A stretch of DNA of 64,000 nt from CAVSWT01 sp963777515 (GCA_963777515.1 CAVZQU010000008.1:124001-188000); one strand, 5' to 3'; numbered from the stretch's first letter, positions 45,265 to 54,822 are shown. A program made the numbers and translations. Notes: generated from the letters alone by a model not told the origin.

Positions 45265-46374
45265 TTATTTGTTTTCTGTTAATTCATTATAAGTTCTTTG
45301 TATCATTGGCGTTCTTGAATAACCTTCAAAATAGTATGCCTTTACAGGATCATCTTTAACAAATTTGTTTTCAAGTTCATCAACCTTCACAAATTCTTCT
45401 GTTTCTTCTAAAGTCATTCCCTTTGAAACAGCGTCCTTAACCTGGCTCTGGATTGATTCTAATAATTCAATAACCATTTGGATATAATTTTTATCATATT
45501 GAATCTCACCATGCCCCGGGACTGCAATATTAAAATCCATTTTTACTGCATGTTTTAAGGTTTCAAGCCATTCTAATTGGTTTCTTGAAAACCCGTACGG
45601 AATTGGGTTAACAACTGCATCCGGGCAGCAAAGGAATTTTTCTTTAGGAAGATAAAGCCAAACATCGCCGGGAGTATCACCTTTGCCTAAATATAAAATT
45701 TGTATTTCTCTTTCACCTCTGTATAAAGTCATTTTGTTTTCAAAAGTTAATGTTGGGGGAGTGACTGTTACGGTTAAATATTCTTTTCTTCTCAACTCAA
45801 GATCTTGTTCAGAATATTCATATAAATTTTCTAATACTTTTTTATAACCCGGTTTCGCTTCATCTTTTACCTTTTGAATTTCATTTTCAATGTATTCTCT
45901 TTTTTTCTTCATCCCTTCTTCGGACTGGTATTCATAAACATATGCTATTTTCCTGTTTGCTCCTGTACTCCCTTTAGGCGCCAGCAAATAATCTCTCGTT
46001 TCTTTGTGTGCAATGATCTCACACCCGGGGAAAGCTTTAACAAATTCTTGATTGCCCAAAGTATGATCTCCGTGTCCGTGTGAATTTATTAAATAACGCA
46101 CCGGTTTATCAGTCAGCTCTTTTATTTTATTCACTATCTGCCGCGCACCTCTTGGGCTCCCGGTTGCATCGAAAACAACTACATCGTTATCATTTATTAT
46201 TATTGTTGAATTGCCTTCGACTAAAACTTTTAGTGGATTTGGCCTATAAGCAAGATAGATATCATTAGCTATTTTTTTGAACTCGAATTTAAAAGGATCC
46301 GGGTATTTATACTGCGCAGTAAGTAGGTTGTTAGAAATGAAAACCGCAATAATAATTAATATTATTCTTTTCAT
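45265..46374 (-). CDS. Secreted MBL-fold metallo-hydrolase
   Basis: The 369-residue protein has a signal peptide to about residue 20 and a metallo-beta-lactamase fold: VEGNSTIIINDNDVVVFDAT, then the zinc motif NSHGHGDHTLGNQEF near residue 98 (HxHxDH), IAHKETRDYL, the GDTPGDVWLYLPKEKFLCCP segment near residue 222 and a late VPGHGEIQYDKN. It binds two zinc ions and hydrolyses an ester or amide-type substrate that is not identified; it is related to the SoxH/quinoprotein-relay type of secreted MBL proteins. It lies between the AraC gene (49 bp upstream) and the LamG-type gene. Confidence 0.82.
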   Translation of the reverse strand: MKRIILIIIAVFISNNLLTAQYKYPDPFKFEFKKIANDIYLAYRPNPLKVLVEGNSTIIINDNDVVVFDATGSPRGARQIVNKIKELTDKPVRYLINSHGHGDHTLGNQEFVKAFPGCEIIAHKETRDYLLAPKGSTGANRKIAYVYEYQSEEGMKKKREYIENEIQKVKDEAKPGYKKVLENLYEYSEQDLELRRKEYLTVTVTPPTLTFENKMTLYRGEREIQILYLGKGDTPGDVWLYLPKEKFLCCPDAVVNPIPYGFSRNQLEWLETLKHAVKMDFNIAVPGHGEIQYDKNYIQMVIELLESIQSQVKDAVSKGMTLEETEEFVKVDELENKFVKDDPVKAYYFEGYSRTPMIQRTYNELTENK

Positions 46375-46423
46375 CTATTTTGTCCAAATTATCTTTGCTG
46401 AATTTAGACAGAATATTAATAAA

Positions 46424-47272
46424 CTATAAATAAACTGTATTGTAAAAATGGGACATTGAACCGGATGAATTAAAATACTGCATAAGTTTGGTGGGCTTTA
46501 CCCCGGTATAAATATTTTCAGGGGTTTTGTTTGTGTAATTTTTTATTTCTTTTATAAAATGGGATTGATCATAATAGCCGCAATTTTCTGCTATGTCTCC
46601 CCAATGATACCCGTTTCTTTTTAAGAACAGCGCTTTTTGAAAACGAACAATATCAATAAATTGTTTGGGGCTTAAACCCGTTACTGCGCTGAATCTCCTT
46701 TGCAAATGCCTCCGGCTTATATTTAAGTTTTTTGATGCTTCATTTAATTTAACTTTGCCGAAGCTGTTGTTTATAATTTTTGTTAAATAGATTACCAGCA
46801 AGTCCGCCTGCCGCTCTTTTAATATGTTTATTAAAAAATCCTGTATAAGCTTTATCCTAATGTCATTGTTTTTGGCTTCCATAATTTTAGAATGAAGCTC
46901 ATCAATTTTGCTTGAACCGAAAAGAAGTTTAATATCAACAGCTTTATCAGTCAGTTCATAATAGGGGATATCTATAAACGGTGAAATTCCCCAGGGGTAA
47001 AAACTGAAAATTATTAACCCGGTTTTCCCGGTTGCTGAAACTTCAACCGGTTTTGTAAACTGTCCGTGCAAAACATTCAATGGAATAATTTCCTTAGAGT
47101 TTTTGTTGTGCTGCACAAACGGATCGCGGTAATAGAAAATTAAATCTGCTTTTGTGGATGGAATAATTTTAGTCGGTTTCCAATTCGGATCAAATGTTAA
47201 ATCCTCCTGTATCCAGATTGATTCAACATACGGTTTTAATATTTCTGCCGGCTGAATTTTTTTATAGCTCAT
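46424..47272 (-). CDS. AraC family transcriptional regulator
   Basis: The 282-residue protein has an unfamiliar N-terminal part (residues 1-170; includes a TKPVEVSATGKTGLIIFSFY segment of the DUF6597 type) and a C-terminal AraC helix-turn-helix pair: LNEASKNLNISRRHLQRRFS, then GLSPKQFIDIVRFQKAL and WGDIAENCGYYDQSHFIKEI. It probably regulates the downstream metallo-hydrolase and LamG genes. Its first codons (MSYKKI) and promoter belong to the repeat that also precedes the hydrolase at 48527-49555 (MRYKKI). Confidence 0.85.
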   Translation of the reverse strand: MSYKKIQPAEILKPYVESIWIQEDLTFDPNWKPTKIIPSTKADLIFYYRDPFVQHNKNSKEIIPLNVLHGQFTKPVEVSATGKTGLIIFSFYPWGISPFIDIPYYELTDKAVDIKLLFGSSKIDELHSKIMEAKNNDIRIKLIQDFLINILKERQADLLVIYLTKIINNSFGKVKLNEASKNLNISRRHLQRRFSAVTGLSPKQFIDIVRFQKALFLKRNGYHWGDIAENCGYYDQSHFIKEIKNYTNKTPENIYTGVKPTKLMQYFNSSGSMSHFYNTVYL

Positions 47273-47438
47273 TGCACTGCATTAATTAATTTGCCTGGTT
47301 AATAAGTTTAATGAAATCAGTTTAATAAAATTTGAGTTAATAATCGAGTAATATTATAAGTGTTTGTAAAAGACTTTGCAACAGCATGGAGTAAAGGAAT
47401 GAAACTTGACAGGTTTGATTTGAAATGATGTTATTTAA

Positions 47439-47467
47439 TAAATCCAATTTCTTAAAGAAATTGGGTT
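47439..47467 (+). terminator. Duplicated katG terminator hairpin 1 (copy B)
   Basis: AAATCCAATTTCT / AGAAATTGGGTTT, the same stem as at 41823-41851 with one G-U or mismatch position. Confidence 0.65.
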
Positions 47468-47495
47468 TATAACTTTTATTTTTAAGGTAGGTTAA

Positions 47496-47525
47496 AGGGC
47501 AGCTAGAAACAGGCTGCCTTTTTTT
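47496..47525 (+). terminator. Duplicated katG terminator hairpin 2 (copy B)
   Basis: GGGCAGC...GGCTGCC stem followed by a run of seven Ts. On the minus strand it could also end the transcript from the AraC side. Confidence 0.65.
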
Positions 47526-47551
47526 ATCATCAATTTTGATTTATAATTTTT

Positions 47552-48499
47552 TTAATGCAGCTTTTTAAGCAAAGGAAAATTCATCATGTTAATTATATTT
47601 TTAAGTCTTGGATCATTATGTAAACGCTGGAACCATGGTTCTGTTCGTACAAAAATCAGCTCCCATGATTTTTCTGTATACGCTCTTTCTAGCAATTTAA
47701 ATGTATTGTCAGCATCTCTCAGCCCGGCATAAACAAAAGCAATCTGCACGGGAGGCACATAATATTTCTCAGCATAGTTATTCATCTCGTTCAAAACTCT
47801 TTTTGCTTCCTTTTCATTTCCGGAAATTCCATAAGCATGCCCAAGCCCTCCCAAAATTTCTGCTAATCTGCCGGAAAGCGAGGCTGCTTTTTCATAAACT
47901 TCTATGGAATTATCAAATTCATGCAATTGAATATAAGCCATACCAAGCCAATCGTATGCGGGCGCATAATTGGGATAATCTGCAATCACTTCAAGCATTT
48001 CATTTTTAAGCCTCTCAAAATCCTGTGTGAAATAACTTATTGCACCCAGGCCGATTTTATATCCCGGATCATCAGAAAGCTCGACAGCTTTATTTGCCAT
48101 TGCATACGCTTCATCAAAGCGGCTGTTGGCATATAAATAATTAGCATACCAGTTATAAGCTAAAGCATCATTAGGTGAAAATTCAATTCCCAACTTAAAC
48201 TCATTCTCAACTTCTTCCCATTTCCATAAAGACTCTTTTATAATTCCAAGTGCAGTGTGTGCAAGTCCATTCTTCTTTTCAATTTCCAGCGCTTTTATAA
48301 CTGCCTCCTGTGCTTTGGGAATTGCTTCTGAATGCGGCACAAAACCGAAACACCATAGATTGATATACTCATGCGCTAAATTAGTTAGTGAACCCGAATC
48401 TTTTGGATTGTCAATAACCGCTTTCTCATATTTTAATATATTGTTATTAAATTTTTTCCGTATGATATAGCCCGGAGATTCGATTTCATGTTTTTGCAA
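47552..48499 (-). CDS. TPR repeat protein
   Basis: The 315-residue cytoplasmic protein is built of tetratricopeptide repeats of about 34 residues: GLAHTALGIIKESLWKWEEV, DALAYNWYANYLYANSRFDE, APAYDWLGMAYIQLHEFDNS and EILGGLGHAYGISGNEKEAK show the alternating small and aromatic positions. The C-terminal FVYAGLRDADNTFKLLERAY is another repeat, and ends with a WELIFVRTEPWFQRLHNDPR motif seen in sensor-linked TPR proteins. It probably mediates protein-protein contacts; no enzymatic part is present. It begins just after the copy B terminator and forms, with the hydrolase, the second block behind katG. Confidence 0.8.
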   Translation of the reverse strand: MQKHEIESPGYIIRKKFNNNILKYEKAVIDNPKDSGSLTNLAHEYINLWCFGFVPHSEAIPKAQEAVIKALEIEKKNGLAHTALGIIKESLWKWEEVENEFKLGIEFSPNDALAYNWYANYLYANSRFDEAYAMANKAVELSDDPGYKIGLGAISYFTQDFERLKNEMLEVIADYPNYAPAYDWLGMAYIQLHEFDNSIEVYEKAASLSGRLAEILGGLGHAYGISGNEKEAKRVLNEMNNYAEKYYVPPVQIAFVYAGLRDADNTFKLLERAYTEKSWELIFVRTEPWFQRLHNDPRLKNIINMMNFPLLKKLH

Positions 48500-48526
48500 T
48501 TTTATTATTCCTATGGATTGGCTGTA

Positions 48527-49555
48527 TTATTTTAAGTGCTCATTAAAAAAATTAGTTTGTGCTGCAGTAGCTTCATCAAAAAGTTTACTTGGATAAAATA
48601 ATAATCCGAAATGGCCGCCATCGATCTCAATTAGTTGTTTTGGTTCAGGGGCAAGCTTATATGCATACCGGGCAACATCTGAGTTTGCTCCTTCCATTTC
48701 GTCTTCAAAAGCAACCATCATAAGAATTGCGGCTTTCAAATGGGGAATACACAATACTGAATTGAATTTGGTTGGAACATTGGGTGTAACATAAGTTGCA
48801 TTATTTACCCACTTGGTATTATACCTGCACCCGTATTCAATAAACCATCGGTATGCAGTTAATGGTTTAAGCAATGACGGAATAGTTTCCTGATCAAAGG
48901 AGACAACAGGCATTGGCCCTAAAGTCGTTTCGGGGGTTCCTTCTATATCTCCATGCAAGAAAGTATTTTTTAATGATTCGAATAGACTTCCATCCGGATC
49001 GGGCGGAGGCAATTCTCTTCCGCAGGCAGGGACTTGTGCAACCACCGTCTTTACCCTGTGATCCATTGCGGCAACAAAAATCACTTCATCTCCGCTCATG
49101 CTGTCACCCCAAAGTCCAATTTTATTACTGTCAATTTCAGGCAGGGTTATAACAAAATTTACTGCATCACGAATTCCACGCGCTTGCGTCCATCTGTTAA
49201 TCTGCTGTCTCGGTTCACCATCACTAATTCCTAGGTTGCGGTGATCATACAGCAGCACAGCAAAACCGGCATTACAGAATACTTCTGCATAAAGGTCAGC
49301 TACCATTCCTTCTATAGTTGCAGAATAGCCATGCGCCATAATAATAACCGGTAAGTTTTTTGATTCGCCTTGAGGAGAATATAACCTTCCCCGCAAAGTT
49401 GCCCCTTCTGATTGGAATTCAATGTTTTTATACATGGTATTTATTTTTGAATCATTCATATTATTCCTATTTGTGTCCTGGGCAGACAGTCTATTGGTTA
49501 TTAAAAGCAGAAGAATAGAGTATAAAATTTTAAGAGGTATTTTTTTATATCTCAT
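48527..49555 (-). CDS. Secreted alpha/beta hydrolase
   Basis: The 342-residue protein has a signal peptide to about residue 26 and a hydrolase fold: oxyanion hole VIIMAHGYSATIEGMVADLY near residue 72, the nucleophile elbow GLWGDSMSGDEVIFVAAMDH near residue 148 (Gly-x-Ser-x-Ser-Gly variant with Ser in GDSMSG), and the histidine in LIEIDGGHFGLLF near residue 318. It belongs to the acetyl xylan esterase / dienelactone hydrolase-like group (DUF-type, X-Pro dipeptidyl-peptidase-like), with an unknown ester as substrate. Its first codons lie in the repeat shared with the AraC gene. Confidence 0.82.
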   Translation of the reverse strand: MRYKKIPLKILYSILLLLITNRLSAQDTNRNNMNDSKINTMYKNIEFQSEGATLRGRLYSPQGESKNLPVIIMAHGYSATIEGMVADLYAEVFCNAGFAVLLYDHRNLGISDGEPRQQINRWTQARGIRDAVNFVITLPEIDSNKIGLWGDSMSGDEVIFVAAMDHRVKTVVAQVPACGRELPPPDPDGSLFESLKNTFLHGDIEGTPETTLGPMPVVSFDQETIPSLLKPLTAYRWFIEYGCRYNTKWVNNATYVTPNVPTKFNSVLCIPHLKAAILMMVAFEDEMEGANSDVARYAYKLAPEPKQLIEIDGGHFGLLFYPSKLFDEATAAQTNFFNEHLK

Positions 49556-49772
49556 TACATTAATTAATTTTTGTGGTTAATAATTTTATTGAAATCAGTT
49601 TAATAAAATTTGAGTGTAATAATCGAGCAATATTAATAAAGTTTGTTAAAGACTTTGCTGCAGCATGGAACAAAGTGATGAACCTTGATAGGTTTGATTT
49701 GAAATGATTTATTAATTAGTAGAAATAGGTTATAAAGTTAAAAGGCGGTTTGTAAACAGGCTGCCTTTTTTT
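49541..49772 (+). repeat. katG 3'-end repeat, copy C, with shared promoter segment
   Basis: From 49642 to the stop at 49705-49707 the plus strand reads FVKDFAAAWNKVMNLDRFDL and K, 22 codons including the stop. Hairpin 2 follows with its T-run at 49772, but hairpin 1 is lost. The left part 49541-49641 matches copy B's left part. It separates the hydrolase/TPR block from the HerA-SIR2-HNH block. Confidence 0.8.
49741..49772 (+). terminator. Duplicated katG terminator hairpin 2 (copy C)
   Basis: AAAGGCGG...AGGCTGCCTTT stem (with G-U pairs) followed by a T-run. It is the only part of the katG trailer left in this copy besides the coding fragment. Confidence 0.65.
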
Positions 49773-49827
49773 AATGGAATAAATATTTAAGTTAAAAGAA
49801 TTATTGGAATACTATTAAATTATAGAA

Positions 49828-51676
49828 TTATTTATTAGTCCATTTGTCCGTAATTTTTTTAATTTCATTTGTATTTAATAGATCATTACTCCAACCTTGA
49901 CATAAAGCCAATGTCGGATGAGTCTGGTAATTGAGATTTCTTCTAATTCGCGAATTCTAATTCTACTGGGTATTGAAGCGGCTTCCCGACAAAAACAGTT
50001 CTCTTCTAGTGAGTGAGGATAATATTCTAGTTAATCCAGATAAACTATCTGGTAAGAAATTTTGCCACATGTTTTTGATCATTCGCATTTGTTAATCTTA
50101 GAACTATCAAGAATTGCATTGAGAAAGTACAGTGCTTTTACATCAGATGGCCTTTGAGAAACTAACATTATACCAATTCTATATTTTCTTCCTTCTTTTG
50201 CAATTCTTCGAATTGCGGATTTAGCCTCTTTATACTGTACTTCTCCAAAATTCGGCACATAGCGATGAGCTTCTTCGCAGACTAAAAGGATGGGATCTTT
50301 TTCGCGCTCGTCTCTTCTGCCATAATTTGTATTGAAACAATAACCTTGCTATTATTGCTGTAAGTAAACCAGCAACTTCATTAGGCAATCCAGAAAAATC
50401 TTTAATACTTTTAAATCTTTGTTTTCAAAATCTTTCACCTAGCACCTATAAGTTGGGTAATAATTTGCGCAAGAGGTTAATGTGTTTTTATCAGTTCTTT
50501 TAAGTAGAAAGTTGAGTTGAGGATTTGATTGCAATATCCTAATTTTTTTTAAAATTCCATCTATTTTATCTCTCCCAGAACTCGTGAGCCATAATCTTCT
50601 TTTTTCCAGGCTTTCGACCTTGAACTTTGTCAATATGAATAATAAAATCTGATAATTTAAAGGGAATAGGCTTATCTCTATCAAAATTTAATCTTTCTTT
50701 TTCGTCTTTTCCTTCACAAAGCAAAGGAATGCTACTGCCTTCAGGATCATCTCTCAAGTGAGTTTACAATCCCATTATTAACCATTCGCGCATAACTTAA
50801 TGCTTCGTATATAATATTGTTTTGTGACGAGTTGTTTCATATTCTGTTTTGCCAATTACTAGGGATATAAATTCATCACCTTGTTATTAACCAATAAGGG
50901 AGTAACTAACCTATTATAAATATATTTTGGGTTTCAGAAGCTTCACTGTAAGCTTTGATATACTAATGCTTTTTCGATCAAACGCTTTACCATACTCTCC
51001 ATGTGGATCAATTAAGAATAATCCTTGGATGTAATATTTAACATCGTTTTCTGTTTTGTATTCTAAAATTGAATGAAATAATAGCTGCTAACAGTTCCTT
51101 GATTTTCCAGAACCCGTGGAACCAAGTACGGCACAGTGATGGCCGAAGAGAGTTTATTAATATTAGCTCTGCAATGCTGAATACTACCAACATAAGTTCC
51201 TATTAGAAACAATTGTGTCTAATAGTTTTCTCCATCTATTGATCTTTCTGCTCCTTTGATATAGAGAATCTAACTCTTCATTTGTCATTAAATATACAGA
51301 TTGCAATGGAAGTGGGTAAATTTCTACTCCACTCATAAATAGTAAGCACTATTTTTTTCAAAATACCAATTTCCTTGGCGCAAATAAATCTGCTTCGAGA
51401 ATTCTAGAATCATCTGGAGATGATATTTTATTTATTTGTACAGGATATATCAACAATTTCTGAATTCATTCTTAAAAGTCGTACATATGCAAAAAGTATC
51501 TTTCTTCCAAAATGAATTTTAACTATACTAGCCATCTGACCAATAGAATAAACTCTTCCATTATAAGAATGAGTGAAATCAGTGAGTTTGGGATCAAGTT
51601 CAACTCTAATACTTGTACCATTAACTTCTATAACTTTCCCAATACGTAAATCATTTATTGCTCTAAATTCATCCAT
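49828..51676 (-). pseudogene. HerA/DUF87 ATPase, full length but with many frameshifts
   Basis: The 1849-bp stretch has the size of a HerA gene (about 615 codons) and its landmarks in order. The N-terminal HAS barrel is MDEFRAINDLRIGKVIEVNG and SIRVELDPKLTDFTHSYNGR. Walker A is FGHHCAVLGSTGSGKS (51100-51123 for the core). Walker B region FLIDPHGEYGKAF follows near 51000, then KKIMAHEFWER, a KEGRKYRIGIMLVSQRPSDV segment near 50160 and PDSLSGLTRILSSL, IPSRIRIRELE and KITDKWTN at the end. Many single-base shifts interrupt it. HerA is a hexameric ATPase that partners nucleases and SIR2 proteins in phage defence; SIR2 is encoded ten bases upstream. Confidence 0.75.
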
Positions 51677-51686
51677 TGTTATCCTT

Positions 51687-52841
51687 TCAACTAATGAAAT
51701 TTGTTAATCCTTCAAATGTCCACCAATCATAATCATCATCATAATCAGATTTATCTCTATATATATTTTCGTTTCCATTATATAATCCCCTATTTGTTAT
51801 TATAAAAATCCTTTCTTTTAACTTTGGAAATGTTTATCCAATTTTGTAATATCGGATTCTAGGAAATATTCACATTTAGTATTATTATATTTCTCTTTTA
51901 CAAATATCAAAACATTGGTGTTGATTATTTGGTGAGGTTAGAGCAAACTCAATTTCTGCATTAATATGTTCATCACCAAAACTGTAACCGCAAATTAACA
52001 ATGTATTGTTAGTAGAAATCTGAAGTTCGTTCCGGAATTGCTGAAATAAGGTAGCAAACGGATCTTTTTGAGTTTCTATATACTTTGTTGCTTGAGGATA
52101 TATTAAAAGATTTGAACTATCTGATAGATATTTTGACCCATATCTGCAACAAGTTAACCCATTATCGTTATCTTGATACAATCGATTGAATCATGTAATT
52201 TTATTACTTTATACCTATTTCCTTTATCATTAAATCGATTTGGATCCCAATAACCCATAGCACCAGAAAGTCCATCTATCACTATTTTTTTTCTAATGCC
52301 AATGAATCTTCTATTAAAGTATCATAGTTAATGGTGAAAAAATTAATTTTAGATCTATTTTCTAAATTGGCCATAGTATTTAATAGCTTTTTTAAGAACT
52401 GTCTGTGGTAACCAATTTCAACTATTGGTTTATCGATGGTTCCGATTATTTCTGGTTCTTTACAATTCGACTCTAAAATCAAAATCTCATTATTTGTCCA
52501 ATTATTGAAATGATTTCTTTAGAAATTCTTGTTAAATTATCAATTGTGATATTCAATTTTATTTAAAGAAAGTACTTTATTCTTTGAAGGATTAATATTG
52601 CGAGTAAATCGCCAAAAGGCTTAAAAAATGTTCTATATGAGAGTCATCAGGAAGTTGTTTCTCAATGCTTAAATATAAATCTTTATTATCAATATTATTA
52701 TATCTGACTTAATCTTTTTTGTCAAAGGAATCATGAAAGGGATATTAGATTTATAACTTATACCCGCTCCCAAAAACCAATTCTGATAAGGACAGTCTAT
52801 ATGTTTTTGAATCTCTTCAATTAGCTCTTTAAAATTGCCAT
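51687..52841 (-). pseudogene. SIR2-like NADase of a HerA-SIR2 system, frameshifted
   Basis: From the probable ATG at 52841 the frames contain the SIR2 nucleotide-binding start NWFLGAGISYKSNIPFMIPL, then INFFTINYDTLIEDSL (NYD motif), IKLHDSIDC (catalytic histidine), and LLICGYSFGDEHINAEIEFA near the end, followed by ITNRGLYNGNENIYRDKSDY and DDDYDWWTFEGLTNFIS with the stop at 51687. Length 1155 bp equals 385 codons. Several indels interrupt the reading. Such SIR2 enzymes deplete NAD+ during phage infection. The end overlaps the HerA ribosome site (GAAAGGATAACA), so the two form an operon. Confidence 0.72.
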
Positions 52842-52982
52842 TTGTTAGGTTTTTTTAATTGATGTGCAACTATGCCTCATGCTCTTTTTTCAAATTGTTT
52901 TACTAAAAAAAAATTAATATACCCTTCCATACATCCTTTTAATTATTTGCTGTAATGATGTTTGAATCAATAATTTATATTT

Positions 52983-53770
52983 TCATAGATGGGCAAATTT
53001 ATGATGATTTAGGCAAAGAGATATAACATTTAAACTCTTCAAAATAATTTCCTTTTTCTGATAAAGGGATAACTGTGATGCGTTTCCAAATAATGTCCCC
53101 CACCATTTGTTATGAACCCAAGTTCCCCGCAATACTCACAACAATTATTTGCACGAGAAAGCACTTTGCTTCTTACATAAAGAACTTCTATCGTAGACAT
53201 TTGCCGATATTTTCTTTTTATCCGGTTTTGAGGAGTTCTTTTGGATAAATTAAGTCAAACTGATCATAAGTGTTAATTTTATTAATTCCTCTAAAGATAA
53301 CACAATCCCCTGTTTTCGAGTTATAGTTAGAAATTGTCCAAGGAACTGGATCTAACATTCTATTTTCAACTTTTGATCCTTCTGCATCTGATGCCTTATT
53401 TCTTCTTTTTTACCGCTACATATAATTGCTTTAACCAAAATTTATCTTTCAAAGCAACTCTAACTGCATTATCCATTTTTAAAGTTCTTTTAGCCCAAAC
53501 TGGATTTTTAATAGAGTTCGTATAATAATTTGCATTTCAATAAAATTATCCTTTAATATAAAGTTTTTCCCCTTCTTCGATAATATTATCATACCACAAA
53601 TTTAAAATTACAACCTTCCCCGGTTCTATAAATGACCATTCGTAACAGTATTTAGGATTTGAGGCTGGGTATTTGCCCTTAAAATTAGACCAGTCATTTA
53701 CATCAACACCAGCTAATTTTACTAAGTTCATAACCTGTTCTTTACTTGTTGGATATAATATATTTTTCAT
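52983..53770 (-). pseudogene. HNH endonuclease domain protein, frameshifted
   Basis: Frames joined across several indels give MKNILYPTSKEQVMNLVKLA, then YYTNSIKNPVWAKRTLKMDN, VPWTISNYNSKTGDCVIFRG and KINTYDQFDLIYPKELLKTG, ending in an HNH nuclease domain: VRSKVLSRANNCCEYCGELG, YLETHH, IPLSEKG and NVISLCLNHHKFAHL. Both zinc-site cysteines, the HH pair and the final NHHK are present, so the nuclease centre is recognisable. The N-terminal part is unknown. It precedes SIR2-HerA by 142 bp in the same direction. Confidence 0.68.
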
Positions 53771-54123
53771 TTTATACCTTCCTAATTAGGCCCAATTAAT
53801 ATTTACTGTAATTATTTATTTCAAAATAATATTTGCTTCCCTTATTCATCTAGTCTGTGCATGTAAATGCGATTGCGAGATTTCTATTTTATAAAAACGA
53901 AAAGAAGGTAAGAAAAAGTTTTTTAAAAAACATCGGTATGATTACTATTAATTATCCACACTGAAAAATATCTTTTGTAATAAAAACAATAAATTTCTCT
54001 CTCGATGACCTACCTTTATCTATCGGCAGACAGGTTCCCCGGTAGGCGGGCTCATTCGAAATGACAATGCCGGGCTATTGTGCTGTACTAAGCAAACAAA
54101 TTAACAGGCAGATGTAAGTACTA
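53771..54123. other. Intergenic region carrying an R125 copy
   Basis: 353 bp between the isochorismatase end and the HNH start. It holds R125 copy 6 (53831-53956) and a degenerate interspersed repeat (AAATTTCTCTCTCGATGACC ... TTCGAAATGACA, about 53990-54066). No gene. Confidence 0.6.
53831..53956 (+). repeat. R125 dispersed repeat, copy 6
   Basis: A good full copy: TTTGCTTCCCTTATTCATCT, AGTCTGTGCATGTAAATGCG, ATTGCGAGATTTCTATTTTA, TAAAAACGAAAAGAAGGTAA, GAAAAAGTTTTTTAAAAAAC and ATCGGTATGATTACTATTAA. It lies upstream of the HNH gene and downstream of the isochorismatase gene. Confidence 0.75.
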
Positions 54124-54795
54124 TTAATTTATTCTATCTAGATATTCCTTGCCGGATATAATTTCACATCCGCTTTGTTTAAATTTATTCAGCATCTCAT
54201 TTTTTAATGAATCTGTCTCTGATAAAACAGCATCACTTATTAAGCATATATCATAATTTCTATTTTGGGCAGCTTCAATTGTACCGTTAATACAATAAGC
54301 TAAATCAAGGCCTGTAAAAACCAATTTATTTATTTCATTTTTTATCAGTATGCTGTCAAGCAGTGAATTACTAAACGCATCTTTCTTTTCTTTATTTATA
54401 ACATAGTTTGATACTAATTTTAATCTTGAATCTAATTCAGCACCCGGACTCCCTTTTGCTAAAGAGCTATTAAGTATATTAATTAAAAAATTAGAAATTT
54501 CATTTTTAACATATATTACCGGAATATTTTTTCCTGCCGAAGAATCTGCTATTTGATTAATATTAGTAATTAACTCATCCGATTTTAGTAAATAATCATC
54601 ACTTGCCGCCATCTTCCCGGTCAATCCTTCTTGAATATCTACTACTAACAAAGCCTGCTTTACTGCATTATTTTTTACAATTGGTTTGCCTTTTGATATT
54701 TCCGAACTACTTTTTTCGACAATAATAAAATTGACTATAATAATTACAACACATAATACCAGGACAGAAATAATTGAGAGTATTATTTTTTTCAT
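54124..54795 (-). CDS. Membrane-anchored isochorismatase-family cysteine hydrolase
   Basis: The 223-residue protein has an N-terminal membrane anchor (residues about 5-26) and then an isochorismatase fold: catalytic Asp in ALLVVDIQEGLTGK near residue 52, Lys in NYVINKEKKDAFSN near residue 134, and Cys in FTGLDLAYCINGTIEAAQ near residue 168. The family hydrolyses amides such as nicotinamide or ureido compounds, or ether bonds. The periplasmic placement is unusual. It stands alone between R125 copies 6 and 7. Confidence 0.82.
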   Translation of the reverse strand: MKKIILSIISVLVLCVVIIIVNFIIVEKSSSEISKGKPIVKNNAVKQALLVVDIQEGLTGKMAASDDYLLKSDELITNINQIADSSAGKNIPVIYVKNEISNFLINILNSSLAKGSPGAELDSRLKLVSNYVINKEKKDAFSNSLLDSILIKNEINKLVFTGLDLAYCINGTIEAAQNRNYDICLISDAVLSETDSLKNEMLNKFKQSGCEIISGKEYLDRIN

Positions 54796-54822
54796 GATAG
54801 CCCTTTTAAATTAGTTGTTTTT

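Larger units (their letters stand above)
47255..47525 (+). repeat. katG 3'-end repeat, copy B, with shared promoter segment
   Basis: From 47363 to the stop at 47426-47428 the plus strand reads FVKDFATAWSKGMKLDRFDL and K, 22 codons including the stop, colinear with the katG end, then hairpin 1 and hairpin 2 to the T-run at 47525. To its left 47255-47362 matches the left side of copy C (49541-49641), including ATTAATTAATTT, GAAATCAGTTTAATAAAATT and AATAATCGAG. There is no start codon for a protein here; it is a gene fragment. Confidence 0.8.

Noticed and set aside
41993..49555. katG-tail blocks as a transposon or insertion sequence
   Set aside because: No transposase, no terminal inverted repeats and no target duplication could be seen; the repeats are direct copies of a gene end.
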